Origin: an uncultured Clostridia bacterium
Lineage (GTDB): Bacteria; Bacillota; Clostridia; Oscillospirales; Acutalibacteraceae
Direction: 5' to 3'
Assembly: GCA_937884975.1 (NCBI GenBank)
Contig: CAKZZS010000016.1
Coordinates: 1-37,866 of the forward strand
Length of the DNA stretch: 37,866 bases
Positions 29,285 to 37,794 of this stretch are shown in pieces (the first letter of the stretch is position 1; every line of letters begins with the position of its first letter). The position numbers were made by a program, and so were the translations under genes. The notes under the pieces are model-generated. The model saw nothing but the letters and a program-made list of their open reading frames with translations, ran no database searches and was not told the origin of the DNA.

Positions 29285-30564
29285 TATTCTTCCTCAAATC
29301 TTGTTGTTACGCTTCTTGCGTGACCCGAAAGTCCCTCGCGTTCGGCAAAAAGCGCGATTTTATTCTTTGCCTTTTCGAGTTCTTCTTCGGGATAGTAAAT
29401 AAACTGGGTTTTCTTAATGTAATCGTCAACCGAGAGCGCAGAGGAGAAGCGAGCCGTTTTGCCGGTCGGCAGGGTGTGATTCGGTCCTGCAAAATAATCG
29501 CCTAAGGCTTCGGGAACATTTTTTCCGAGAAATACGCTTCCGGCGTTTTTTACCTTTTCAAGAAGCTCAAACGGATTTTCAACCGCTAATTCAAGGTGCT
29601 CGGGAGCAACCTCATTTGCAAGCGCTATAGCCTCGTCCATATCGTTTACAATAAACGCCTTTCCGTAGTTTTCAACGGAATATAAAGCGATTTCATAACG
29701 GGGGAGAAGCTTTACCTGCCTGTCAACCTCGGCTGATACCGCTTTTGCGAAGCTTTCGTCAGTCGTGATAAGAATCGCAGCGGCAAGCTTGTCGTGTTCA
29801 GCCTGGCTCAATAAGTCAGCCGCAACAAATTTCGGATTAGCTGTTGGCTCGGCGACAACAAGAATTTCGCTCGGACCTGCTATCATATCGATATTTACCT
29901 TGCCGAAAACCTGTCTTTTGGCAGTCGCTACAAAAATGTTTCCGGGTCCTACGATTTTATCAACCTTTGGAACACTTTCGGTGCCGTAGGCAAGAGCCGC
30001 AATTGACTGCGCACCGCCCGACTTGATTATTTTATTCACGCCTGCAACCTTGGCGGCGGCGAGAATATCCGAACGGATATTTCCGTTTTTGTCGGGAGGG
30101 GTGACCATTACTATTTCATTTACTCCTGCAATAACCGCAGGGATAGCATTCATAAGCACGCTTGACGGATAGCTTGCGGTGCCGCCGGGCACATAAAGCC
30201 CGACCTTTTCAATAGGTGTAATCTTCTGACCGAGGACTATTCCGTTTTCCTTTTTAAGCGTAAAGCCGTCGCGCTTCTGCATTGAATGGAATTGACGGAT
30301 GTTTTCTGCTGCCTGTTCAAGAACGGCAATAAAATCCTTATCCGTATTGTTATAGGCATTTTCGATTTCCCCATCGGTTACGACAAGATTATCAATAACG
30401 CATCCGTCAAATTTTAAAGCGTATTCTCTTAAGGCCGCGTCGCCGTTTGTGCGGACGTTTTCAATTATATCGGCAACCGTCTGTTCAACGTCGCGGCGGT
30501 CGGTCGTGCCCCTGTTGAGAAGAGCGTCAACGTCCATTCCGTTTTTATATTTGATAATTTCCAT
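29284..30564 (-). CDS. hisD: Histidinol dehydrogenase
   Basis: A 426-residue zinc enzyme that oxidises histidinol to histidine with NAD. LYVPGGTASYPSSVLMNAIP, KIVGPGNIFVATAKR, DMIAGPSEILVVAEP, LLSQAEHDKLAAAILIT and NHTLPTGKTARFSSALSVDD (start of the substrate region) are family signatures. It is 4 nt after hisG. Confidence 0.98.
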   Translation of the reverse strand: MEIIKYKNGMDVDALLNRGTTDRRDVEQTVADIIENVRTNGDAALREYALKFDGCVIDNLVVTDGEIENAYNNTDKDFIAVLEQAAENIRQFHSMQKRDGFTLKKENGIVLGQKITPIEKVGLYVPGGTASYPSSVLMNAIPAVIAGVNEIVMVTPPDKNGNIRSDILAAAKVAGVNKIIKSGGAQSIAALAYGTESVPKVDKIVGPGNIFVATAKRQVFGKVNIDMIAGPSEILVVAEPTANPKFVAADLLSQAEHDKLAAAILITTDESFAKAVSAEVDRQVKLLPRYEIALYSVENYGKAFIVNDMDEAIALANEVAPEHLELAVENPFELLEKVKNAGSVFLGKNVPEALGDYFAGPNHTLPTGKTARFSSALSVDDYIKKTQFIYYPEEELEKAKNKIALFAEREGLSGHARSVTTRFEEE

Positions 30565-30568
30565 TTTT

Positions 30569-31189
30569 TCACCCGATTTTTTCCGCTAACTGCGTGTTGA
30601 TTTTCATTATTATTTCGTTCTTGAAGCGAAAGGCGTTTTTATTTGCAATAAACCTTGCGCTTATGGGCATTATCTCCGTATAGACCTTCAGGTCGTTTTC
30701 CTTAAGGGTGGTGCCCGTTTCAACTATATCGACTATTACGTCGCTCATATCGAGTATGGGCGCGAGTTCAATTGAGCCGTGAAGCTTTATTACGTCAATT
30801 TCGCGGTTTATTGAGTTATAATATTTTTTTGCGATATTAACGAATTTAGTCGCCACTCTCAACGGCTCGTCCGTGTTTTCCACCCAACCGTTTTTAGCCG
30901 CAACCGCCATTTTGCACTTGCCGAGCTTCAGGTCAAGCAGCTCGTATACATCCGGCTCGGTTTCAAGAAGAATGTCTTTACCGACAACCCCGATGTCTGC
31001 CGCTCCGCGCTCAACGTAAATTGCAACGTCCGACGGTTTTACAAGAAAATAGCGTACCGTTTTTTCGCTGTTTTCAAAAATAAGCTTTCTGTTGTCCTCA
31101 AAGATATCCTCGCAGGGGTAGCCCGTTTCGGCAAAAAGCGAATAGACCTTTTTACCGAGCCTGCCCTTCGGCAACGCTATGTTAATCAT
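30569..31189 (-). CDS. hisG: ATP phosphoribosyltransferase, short-form catalytic subunit
   Basis: A 206-residue short HisG that lacks the C-terminal regulatory domain and needs HisZ. INIALPKGRLGKKVYSLFAE and the phosphate loop DIVETGTTLKENDL are typical, with GAADIGVVGKDIL in the middle. It catalyses the first committed step and is probably feedback-inhibited by histidine through HisZ. It overlaps hisZ by 8 bp. Confidence 0.97.
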   Translation of the reverse strand: MINIALPKGRLGKKVYSLFAETGYPCEDIFEDNRKLIFENSEKTVRYFLVKPSDVAIYVERGAADIGVVGKDILLETEPDVYELLDLKLGKCKMAVAAKNGWVENTDEPLRVATKFVNIAKKYYNSINREIDVIKLHGSIELAPILDMSDVIVDIVETGTTLKENDLKVYTEIMPISARFIANKNAFRFKNEIIMKINTQLAEKIG

Positions 31190-32294
31190 TTTTGTTCCCC
31201 CTTAAGTCAAGCACCTTTTCGGCGGTAATATTGTCAGGCATTTCTCTTTCAATTCTAATTGAAAAGCTTTCGTTTTCAAGCTGATGAGCCGTTAAATAAA
31301 TTTCCGAAAACTCTGTTTTATCGTCATAGAGTAAAAGCACGTCGCAGTCAAAATTCTTTTTCTCGTAAAGGAGTCTTGAAAGCTCGTCAATATAGACGGC
31401 AAAGCCGATGGCGCCGCTCTTCTTACCCATTTTTTTAGTCAGAAAATCGTAGTTTCCGCCCTTGAGAACAATTTTTGAAAGACCCTTTATGTACCCCTGG
31501 AAAATTATTCCGTTATAGTATTCAAGGTCATTTACAATTGAAAAGTCAAGGCTGATGTTTTCCGAAAGCGGACTGAATTTCAAGGATGAATAAAGCTTTT
31601 CAAGCTCATCCAGAGCGTTCATTGACGTTTCACCCGTCGCAAGCTTTTTTGCCCTCTCAAGCGTTTTTTCAAACGGACCGTACAAAAGCGGAAGAGCGGC
31701 AATATTCTTTTTAAGCGTTTCGGGTATATCAAGTGTTTTAAGCTCGTTTTCAAGCTCGTGGGTATTCTTGCTGTAAATGAGCGCGTTAATCGTCTTTTTC
31801 TTTTCGGACGGGATTTGGCATTCCTCAAGCAGTCCCGATACAAAGCCCATGTGCGAAATGTCGAGCACAAACGGTTCGTCTATCGCCTTTAACGAACGAA
31901 GCGCAAGAAAAATTGCTTCAACCTTTGAATAATCGTCAATTTCGCCGAGTATTTCAATACCCGTCTGGTTTATTTCCTTATACTCGCGTGAGCCGAAGGG
32001 GAGCCTGACAACATTTTCGTCATAATAAACCTTCATAAAGCCCTTTAGCTTTTCGTCGGGCATCTTTTTAACTATTGAAAGCGTGACGTCGGGCTTTAAG
32101 GAAAGAAGCCTGCCGTCAAGGTCCATAAAGGAAATAATTTTATCCGTGTTCAGAAAGCTTTTGTTGTCAACATAAAGGTCATACGGTTCAAATCTGTTTA
32201 CCGCAGCCTTTTTGAAGCCGTGACTCTCGTAAATGTAACGAAGAGACAGCTTAAGCTTTTCCGTGCGTGAAAGAATACTCATTTCGTCAAGCAT
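31182..32294 (-). CDS. hisZ: ATP phosphoribosyltransferase regulatory subunit
   Basis: A 370-residue histidyl-tRNA-synthetase paralogue without aminoacylation, acting as the histidine-sensing partner of short HisG. SLKPDVTLSIVKKM and REYKEINQTGIEILGE resemble class II synthetase motifs; YYNGIIFQGYIKGLSKIVLK corresponds to the histidine-binding region. The true HisRS anticodon domain is missing. AAAGGG lies 8 nt upstream of ATG at 32294; MSIL at 32282 is a less likely start. First gene of the his operon. Confidence 0.93.
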   Translation of the reverse strand: MLDEMSILSRTEKLKLSLRYIYESHGFKKAAVNRFEPYDLYVDNKSFLNTDKIISFMDLDGRLLSLKPDVTLSIVKKMPDEKLKGFMKVYYDENVVRLPFGSREYKEINQTGIEILGEIDDYSKVEAIFLALRSLKAIDEPFVLDISHMGFVSGLLEECQIPSEKKKTINALIYSKNTHELENELKTLDIPETLKKNIAALPLLYGPFEKTLERAKKLATGETSMNALDELEKLYSSLKFSPLSENISLDFSIVNDLEYYNGIIFQGYIKGLSKIVLKGGNYDFLTKKMGKKSGAIGFAVYIDELSRLLYEKKNFDCDVLLLYDDKTEFSEIYLTAHQLENESFSIRIEREMPDNITAEKVLDLRGNKND

Positions 32295-32324
32295 AATAAA
32301 AACCCTTTCGGAATATTTTATACG

Positions 32325-32353
32325 ATTATAAACGATTTTAGCATATTAGTCAA
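32325..32353 (-). promoter_or_regulatory. his operon promoter
   Basis: Read leftwards: TTGACT (32353-32348), a 17-bp spacer, TATAAT (32330-32325). Predicted transcription start near 32318 leaves a leader of only about 24 nt, too short for a T-box or attenuator. Confidence 0.85.
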
Positions 32354-32375
32354 TTAGCAAATTAGCGTATTAGCA
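32336..32375. repeat. Five tandem 8-bp repeats over the his promoter
   Basis: Plus-strand units TTTTAGCA, TATTAGTC, AATTAGCA, AATTAGCG and TATTAGCA occupy 32336-32375 without gaps. They cover the 3' part of the spacer, the -35 box and about 20 bp upstream of it. The last unit overlaps an inverted pair TTAG-CACA-CTAA (32371-32382). This looks like an operator for a repressor such as a TrpR-like histidine regulator, but the regulator is not in the window. Confidence 0.75.
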
Positions 32376-32477
32376 CACTAAAGCGTGCCGAAAATTATGA
32401 AAATTCAACAAATAAACGGGCTTTAGCGCATCCGATAATAAAAATAAAGCGTTGAAAAATAAAAGATAACAGTCAAA

Positions 32478-32510
32478 AAATACCGCTTCAACCTATGCGA
32501 AGCGGTATTT
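32478..32510 (-). terminator. Terminator of the CNNM/CBS gene
   Basis: AAATACCGCTTC (32478-32489) pairs perfectly with GAAGCGGTATTT (32499-32510). Read leftwards a T run follows. It lies just after the stop at 32515 and insulates the his promoter. Confidence 0.9.
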
Positions 32511-32514
32511 GTTT

Positions 32515-33879
32515 TTATTCGTCCGCGTCCTCTTGTTCCTCTTCGTCGGTGCTTTCCTTCGGAAGAATGTGAACCTTGACCTTACCTATTCGCCTGTCCT
32601 CAACGTTGAGGACGGTAAATTCAATTCCGTTGTATTCAACCGTGTTCATTTCACCGTCCTCGGGCAAAAAGCCGAGTTCGCTGATAATGAAACCGCCGAG
32701 CGTGTCATAGTCGCCCTCGGGAAGCTTAATGTTAAGCTCTTCCTCAACCTCTTCAATATCCGTAATGCCGTCAATTGTAAAGGTTGTTTCGTCGATTACG
32801 GAGATTTCCTCGTCTTCATTGTCATATTCGTCCTGAATATTTCCGACTATCGCTTCAAGCAAATCCTCAAGCGTGACGATACCTGCAGTTCCGCCGTATT
32901 CGTCAATGACAATTGCCATCTGGATTTTCTTTTCGGTCATCTCGTTGAAAAGCTCGCCGCAGTTTTTCGACTCGGGAATATACATAGCCTTTCTCATAAC
33001 ATGGCGAAGCGTTTTGCTTTTTGGAATTGAGGTTCCGACGTAGGGAAGAAGGTCCTTGACGTAAACTACGCCGATAATGTTGTCGGGGTCGTCGTCATAG
33101 ACGGGGATACGCGAGTGACCGCTTTCAATGGCTATGGGAAGAATCGCCTGAAGCGGCTCGTCAACCTCGATGCACTCCATATCCGTTCTGTGAGTCATAA
33201 TATCCGCGACGTCGATATCGTCAAACTCAAAGATATTGTTAATCATTTCCTTCTGTTCCAACTCAATGACGCCCTTTTCTTCACCGACGTCAACCATCAT
33301 ACGGATTTCTTCTTCCGTGACAATTTCGTCGCCCGCGTTCGGGTCAAGACCGAAAAGCCTTACCACGCCGTTTGTCGAAAGAGAAAGAATTTTTACAAAG
33401 GGTTTTACGATTTTTGAGAATACAAGAAGAGTGTTTGCAACTGCAAAGGACACCTTTTCACTCTTTTGCATTGCAATTTTTTTAGGAACCAGCTCGCCGA
33501 GCACAAGTGAGAAGTACGACACAAGAACAGTAATTACAACCGTCGCAAGTCCCAGAATGAAATTGTAGGGCAGGGCAGTCCATTTTTTTGAAAGAGCGTC
33601 GGCTATCATTGTGGCAAATGACTGCGCCGCCGAAGCCGAGGTCAGAAAGCCTGCCAGCGTGACGCCGATTTGAATTGTTGACAAAAAGTTCGAAGAATTC
33701 TTTGTCAGCTTTTTAATGATTTTTGCTTTTTTGTGGCCGTCCTCAGCCATCTTTTCGATTTTTGCGTCATTGAGTGAAATAATAGCAATTTCGCTCATTG
33801 CAAAAAATGCGTTGATGAGGATGAGAACAAAAAGAATAAGTACCTGGATAATAACGTTCGCAGGTCCGGGGTCGTCCAT
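32515..33879 (-). CDS. CNNM (DUF21)/CBS-pair/CorC-domain membrane protein
   Basis: A 454-residue protein of the hemolysin-C/MpfA-like family, linked to Mg2+ or other divalent cation export. Residues about 10-185 form the CNNM membrane domain (VLILFVLILINAFFAMSEIA, IQIGVTLAGFLTSASAA, VSYFSLVLGELVPKKIAM). A CBS pair follows (VADIMTHRTDMECI, GHSRIPVYDDDPDNIIGVVY, IDEYGGTAGIVTLEDLLEAI), then a CorC/HlyC-type C-terminal domain. The start is uncertain: AAAGGAG is 2 nt from an ATG at 33888 but 11 nt from ATG at 33879, so the latter is preferred. It is divergent from nifJ. Confidence 0.93.
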   Translation of the reverse strand: MDDPGPANVIIQVLILFVLILINAFFAMSEIAIISLNDAKIEKMAEDGHKKAKIIKKLTKNSSNFLSTIQIGVTLAGFLTSASAAQSFATMIADALSKKWTALPYNFILGLATVVITVLVSYFSLVLGELVPKKIAMQKSEKVSFAVANTLLVFSKIVKPFVKILSLSTNGVVRLFGLDPNAGDEIVTEEEIRMMVDVGEEKGVIELEQKEMINNIFEFDDIDVADIMTHRTDMECIEVDEPLQAILPIAIESGHSRIPVYDDDPDNIIGVVYVKDLLPYVGTSIPKSKTLRHVMRKAMYIPESKNCGELFNEMTEKKIQMAIVIDEYGGTAGIVTLEDLLEAIVGNIQDEYDNEDEEISVIDETTFTIDGITDIEEVEEELNIKLPEGDYDTLGGFIISELGFLPEDGEMNTVEYNGIEFTVLNVEDRRIGKVKVHILPKESTDEEEQEDADE

Positions 33880-33914
33880 AAAAGACATAACTCCTTTCAG
33901 TAATAAAGAGATAT

Positions 33915-33935
33915 AATTTACATTATTTGTAAATT
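33915..33935. promoter_or_regulatory. Perfect inverted repeat at the start of the CNNM/CBS leader
   Basis: AATTTACA (33915-33922), 5 nt, TGTAAATT (33928-33935). It starts at or just after the predicted transcription start (about 33936), a normal place for a repressor site. Confidence 0.55.
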
Positions 33936-33942
33936 ACCTTGT

Positions 33943-33971
33943 ATTATACAATTATTTATGCCTTTAGTCAA
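33943..33971 (-). promoter_or_regulatory. Predicted sigma-A promoter of the CNNM/CBS gene
   Basis: Read leftwards: TTGACT (33971-33966), a 17-bp spacer, TATAAT (33948-33943). The -10 sits in a palindrome TTGTATTATACAA (33939-33951). Confidence 0.85.
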
Positions 33972-34054
33972 GTATGGGTACGGCGTTGGAAAAAATACAC
34001 ACATTTTCTGTCACAAAACGGCGAAATTTCCATATTATTTTTACAAATTGACAC

Positions 34055-34083
34055 TTTACATAAATACTTAAATTTGTTATCAT
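34055..34083 (+). promoter_or_regulatory. Predicted promoter of nifJ
   Basis: TTTACA (34055-34060), a 17-bp spacer, TATCAT (34078-34083). A better -35 hexamer, TTGACA, lies at 34048-34053 but its spacing to any -10 is poor. The leader would be about 50 nt. Confidence 0.5.
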
Positions 34084-34106
34084 TATATGTGGCAAAAAAA
34101 ATGCTT

Positions 34107-34122
34107 AAAATGTATACATTTT
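34107..34122. promoter_or_regulatory. Perfect 16-bp palindrome directly before the nifJ Shine-Dalgarno
   Basis: AAAATGTATACATTTT is its own reverse complement and ends 1 nt before AAGGAGG (34124-34130). It could be an operator or a weak RNA hairpin next to the ribosome-binding site. Confidence 0.6.
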
Positions 34123-34140
34123 CAAGGAGGATTTCTTACT

Positions 34141-37100
34141 ATGGCATCAGAAACAAAGGCTATTGTAAGCAGAAAGTCCAAGACAATGGACGGTAACAAC
34201 GCCGCCGCTTATGTGTCCTATGCATTCACAGAGGTAGCCGGCATTTACCCCATCACCCCTTCAAGCCCGATGGCTGACTATGTTGATCAGTGGTCAGCAA
34301 ACGGACAGAAGAACATCTTCGGCACAACCGTAAAGGTTGCCGAGATGCAGTCAGAGGCAGGCGCAGCAGGTACTGTTCACGGTTCACTTGCCGCAGGTGC
34401 TCTTACGACCACCTACACTGCTTCCCAGGGACTTCTTCTTATGATTCCCAACATGTACAAAATCGCAGGCGAGCTGCTTCCGAGCGTTTTCCACGTATCT
34501 GCTCGCTGCGTAGCTTCACACGCACTTAACATCTTCGGCGACCATTCGGACGTTTACGCTTGCCGTCAGACGGGCTTTGCAATGCTTGCCGAAACCAATG
34601 TTCAGGAAGTTATGGACCTTGGCGCAGTTGCTCACCTTGCAACTATTGAGTCAAGAGTTCCCTTTATCAACTTCTTTGACGGTTTCCGTACTTCTCACGA
34701 AATCCAGAAGATTAAGGTCTGGGATTATGAGGACTTAAAGGAAATGTGCAATATGGACGCTGTAAATGCGTTCCGCAAGCGCGCTCTTAACCCCGAAAGA
34801 CCCGTTATGCGCGGTTCTCACGAGAACGGCGATATCTTCTTCCAGCACAGAGAGGCTTGTAACGAATATTACGATAAGGTTCCGGCTATTGTTGAAAGCT
34901 ATATGGATAAGGTCAACGCAAAGCTCGGTACTGACTATAAGCTCTTTAACTACTACGGCGCTGCTGACGCTGACAGAATCATTATTGCTATGGGTTCTGT
35001 TTGCGACGTCGCTGAAGAGGTTATTGACTATCTTCTTGCAAAGGGTGAGAAGGTTGGACTTGTTAAGGTTCGTCTTTACAGACCTTTTGCAGCTGAAAAG
35101 CTCGCAGAAGCTATTCCCGAAACAGTTAAGAAAATTGCAGTTCTTGACAGAACAAAGGAGCCCGGTTCAATAGGCGAACCTCTCTTCCTTGACGTTGTTG
35201 CTGCTCTTAACGATACGGGCAGAAGCGCAATTGTAACCGGCGGCAGATACGGTCTCGGTTCAAAGGATACACCGCCTTCAAGCATTTTCGCAGTATACGA
35301 TGAGCTTAAGAAGGACAAGCCTGCTCGTCAGTTCACAATAGGCATTAACGACGATGTTACTCATCTTTCACTTAAAGAGGTTCCCGCTCCCATCACTGCG
35401 GCAGAGGGTACAATCGAGTGTAAGTTCTGGGGCCTCGGCGGCGACGGTACAGTCGGCGCAAACAAGGACTCCATCAAGATTATCGGCGACCATACGGATA
35501 AATATGTTCAGGCATATTTCCAGTATGACTCAAAGAAGACCGGCGGTGTTACCATTTCTCACCTTCGCTTCGGCGACAGCCCGATAAAGAGCTCTTACTA
35601 TATCAATAAGGCTGACTTTGTTGCCTGCCATAACCCCTCATACATTGAAAAGGGCTTCAAGATGGTTCAGGACGTTAAGCCCGGCGGAGTATTCCTCATC
35701 AACTGCCAGTGGGATGAGAAAGAGCTCGCTGAAAAGCTCAACGCAGAAACAAAGCAGTATATCGCCAAGAATAACATTCAGCTTTACACGGTAAACGCTA
35801 TTGACCTTGCCGCTAAAATCGGTCTCGGCAAGCGTACAAACACTGTTCTTCAGTCCTCATTCTTCTCACTTGCAAAGGTTCTTCCTGCCGAAGAAGCTAT
35901 CGGCTATATGAAGGAAAAGGCGCAGAAGTTCATGAAGAAGGGTAAAGAAATCGTTGAGATGAACGAAAACGCAATCGACGCAGGCGCTTCGGCTTACGTT
36001 AAGATTGATATTCCTGCTGACTGGGCTAATGCAACGGATGACGTTAAGGAAGAAAAGAGCGAAGGCGCTGCAAAGCTTGTCAAGATGGTTGACGACATTA
36101 TGAAGCCTGTCGGCAAGATGGACGGCGATTCACTTCCCGTTTCCGCATTTATGGATCACGCTGACGGTACATTTGAGCAGGGCGCTGCAGCTTATGAGAA
36201 GCGCGGCGTAGCGGTTATGGTTCCCGAGTGGGACGGCACAACCTGCGCTCAGTGTAACAAGTGCGCTTACGTTTGTCCTCACGCTACTATCCGTCCGTTT
36301 GCTCTTGATGAAACGGAAGCTGCGAACGCTCCCGAGTGCGCTACTCTTGTTGATAAGAAGGGTAAGGGCAAGGGCGAGTATATGTATACAATGGCGGTTT
36401 CACCGCTTGACTGTATGGGATGCGGCGTATGTATCGGCGTTTGCCCGACTTCTTCGCTTAAGATGGTTTCCCGTGAGTCACAGGACGCTAAACAGCCTGC
36501 ATTTGACTACATGGTTAAGAATGTTTCCGTTAAGGATGACCTTGCAAACAACACTGTAATCGGCAGTCAGTTCAAGACTCCGCTTCTTGAGTTTTCGGGT
36601 TCATGCGCAGGCTGCGCTGAAACGAGCTATGCAAGACTTATCACCCAGCTCTTCGGTGACAGAATGTATATTTCAAATGCTACGGGTTGTTCGTCCATCT
36701 GGGGCGGTCCTGCTGCTACATCACCTTATACGGTCAATAAGGAAGGCCACGGTCCTGCTTGGGCTAACTCACTGTTTGAGGATAACGCAGAGCATGGCTA
36801 CGGTATGTACTTAGGTCAGAACGCTATCAGAAACCGTCTTATCGGTAAGGTTGAAGCTATTGTTGATGAGGCGAAGGCTCCTGCTGACGTTCTTGACGCT
36901 TGCAAGGCTTATCTTGACACTCTCACCGACGGTGAGGCTAACAAGAAGGCGTCCGCTGACCTTGTTAAGGCTCTTGAAGGCTTTGACTGTGACTGTGAAA
37001 CAAAGAAAGACATCCTTGAAAACAAAGAATATCTCGCAAAGAAATCCATCTGGATCTTCGGCGGCGACGGTTGGGCATACGACATTGGCTTCGGCGGTGT

Positions 37101-37704
37101 TGACCATGTTCTTGCTGCAGGCGAGGATGTAAACATTATGGTATTCGATACCGAGGTTTACTCAAATACAGGCGGACAGGCTTCCAAGGCTTCAAATATC
37201 GGCCAGGTTGCACAGTTCGCAGCTGCAGGTAAGTCAATTGCCAAGAAGAGCCTTGCCGAAATCGCTATGAGCTACGGCTATGTCTATGTTGCGCAGATCG
37301 CTATGGGCGCTGACAACAACCAGACAATTAAGGCTATCACAGAGGCAGAGGCTTATCCGGGCCCGTCAATTATCATCGCTTACGCTCCGTGCGAAATGCA
37401 CTCAATTAAGGGCGGTATGACAAACTGCCAGGCAGAGATGAAGAAGGCTGTTGACTGCGGTTACTGGAATATGTTCCGCTATAACCCGGCTCTCAAGGCT
37501 GAAGGCAAGAATCCCTTCACCGTTGACAGCAAGGAAGCAACAGGCAGCTACCGTGATTTCCTTCTTAACGAGGCTCGTTATTCACGTCTTACACGTGAAT
37601 TCCCCGAAAGGGCAGAGGAGCTCTTCGCAAAGAGTGAGACGGTCGCTAACGACAGATACGCTCATCTTCTTAAGCTTAAGGAGCTTTACAGCGTTGAAGA
37701 ATAA
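34141..37704 (+). CDS. nifJ: Pyruvate:ferredoxin (flavodoxin) oxidoreductase
   Basis: A 1187-residue one-chain enzyme that turns pyruvate and CoA into acetyl-CoA, CO2 and reduced ferredoxin. ATG at 34141 has AAGGAGG 10 nt upstream. Domain I has AGIYPITPSSPMADYVDQW. The ferredoxin-like insert holds two 4Fe-4S motifs: CAQCNKCAYVCP (Cys702-712) and CMGCGVCIGVCP (Cys758-768). The proximal cluster/TPP domain has SGSCAGCAET (Cys822, Cys825), ATGCSSIWGG, FGGDGWAYDIGFGG and TEVYSNTGGQASKAS. APCEMHSIKGGMTNCQAEM follows. The length is normal and no motif is missing. It is a single-gene transcript with its own terminator and is expected to be highly expressed. Confidence 0.98.
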   Translation: MASETKAIVSRKSKTMDGNNAAAYVSYAFTEVAGIYPITPSSPMADYVDQWSANGQKNIFGTTVKVAEMQSEAGAAGTVHGSLAAGALTTTYTASQGLLLMIPNMYKIAGELLPSVFHVSARCVASHALNIFGDHSDVYACRQTGFAMLAETNVQEVMDLGAVAHLATIESRVPFINFFDGFRTSHEIQKIKVWDYEDLKEMCNMDAVNAFRKRALNPERPVMRGSHENGDIFFQHREACNEYYDKVPAIVESYMDKVNAKLGTDYKLFNYYGAADADRIIIAMGSVCDVAEEVIDYLLAKGEKVGLVKVRLYRPFAAEKLAEAIPETVKKIAVLDRTKEPGSIGEPLFLDVVAALNDTGRSAIVTGGRYGLGSKDTPPSSIFAVYDELKKDKPARQFTIGINDDVTHLSLKEVPAPITAAEGTIECKFWGLGGDGTVGANKDSIKIIGDHTDKYVQAYFQYDSKKTGGVTISHLRFGDSPIKSSYYINKADFVACHNPSYIEKGFKMVQDVKPGGVFLINCQWDEKELAEKLNAETKQYIAKNNIQLYTVNAIDLAAKIGLGKRTNTVLQSSFFSLAKVLPAEEAIGYMKEKAQKFMKKGKEIVEMNENAIDAGASAYVKIDIPADWANATDDVKEEKSEGAAKLVKMVDDIMKPVGKMDGDSLPVSAFMDHADGTFEQGAAAYEKRGVAVMVPEWDGTTCAQCNKCAYVCPHATIRPFALDETEAANAPECATLVDKKGKGKGEYMYTMAVSPLDCMGCGVCIGVCPTSSLKMVSRESQDAKQPAFDYMVKNVSVKDDLANNTVIGSQFKTPLLEFSGSCAGCAETSYARLITQLFGDRMYISNATGCSSIWGGPAATSPYTVNKEGHGPAWANSLFEDNAEHGYGMYLGQNAIRNRLIGKVEAIVDEAKAPADVLDACKAYLDTLTDGEANKKASADLVKALEGFDCDCETKKDILENKEYLAKKSIWIFGGDGWAYDIGFGGVDHVLAAGEDVNIMVFDTEVYSNTGGQASKASNIGQVAQFAAAGKSIAKKSLAEIAMSYGYVYVAQIAMGADNNQTIKAITEAEAYPGPSIIIAYAPCEMHSIKGGMTNCQAEMKKAVDCGYWNMFRYNPALKAEGKNPFTVDSKEATGSYRDFLLNEARYSRLTREFPERAEELFAKSETVANDRYAHLLKLKELYSVEE

Positions 37705-37722
37705 TCAACTGTAAACAAAATG

Positions 37723-37754
37723 AAAAGGGAAGTCCCTCGGGACTTCCTTTTTTA
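37723..37754 (+). terminator. Rho-independent terminator of nifJ
   Basis: GGAAGTCC (37728-37735) pairs with GGACTTCC (37740-37747), flanked by an A run and a run of six or more T. Confidence 0.9.
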
Positions 37755-37794
37755 ATGAAGAGATAAGACACTTCGCTGAATATGACATTTTTCA

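Noticed and set aside
32336..32375. CRISPR array
   Set aside because: The 8-bp units are contiguous without spacers and overlap a promoter; no cas genes occur in the window.
32295..32520. Possible histidine T-box upstream of hisZ
   Set aside because: The predicted leader is only about 24 nt, there is no T-box consensus or antiterminator, and the only hairpin there is the terminator of the neighbouring gene.
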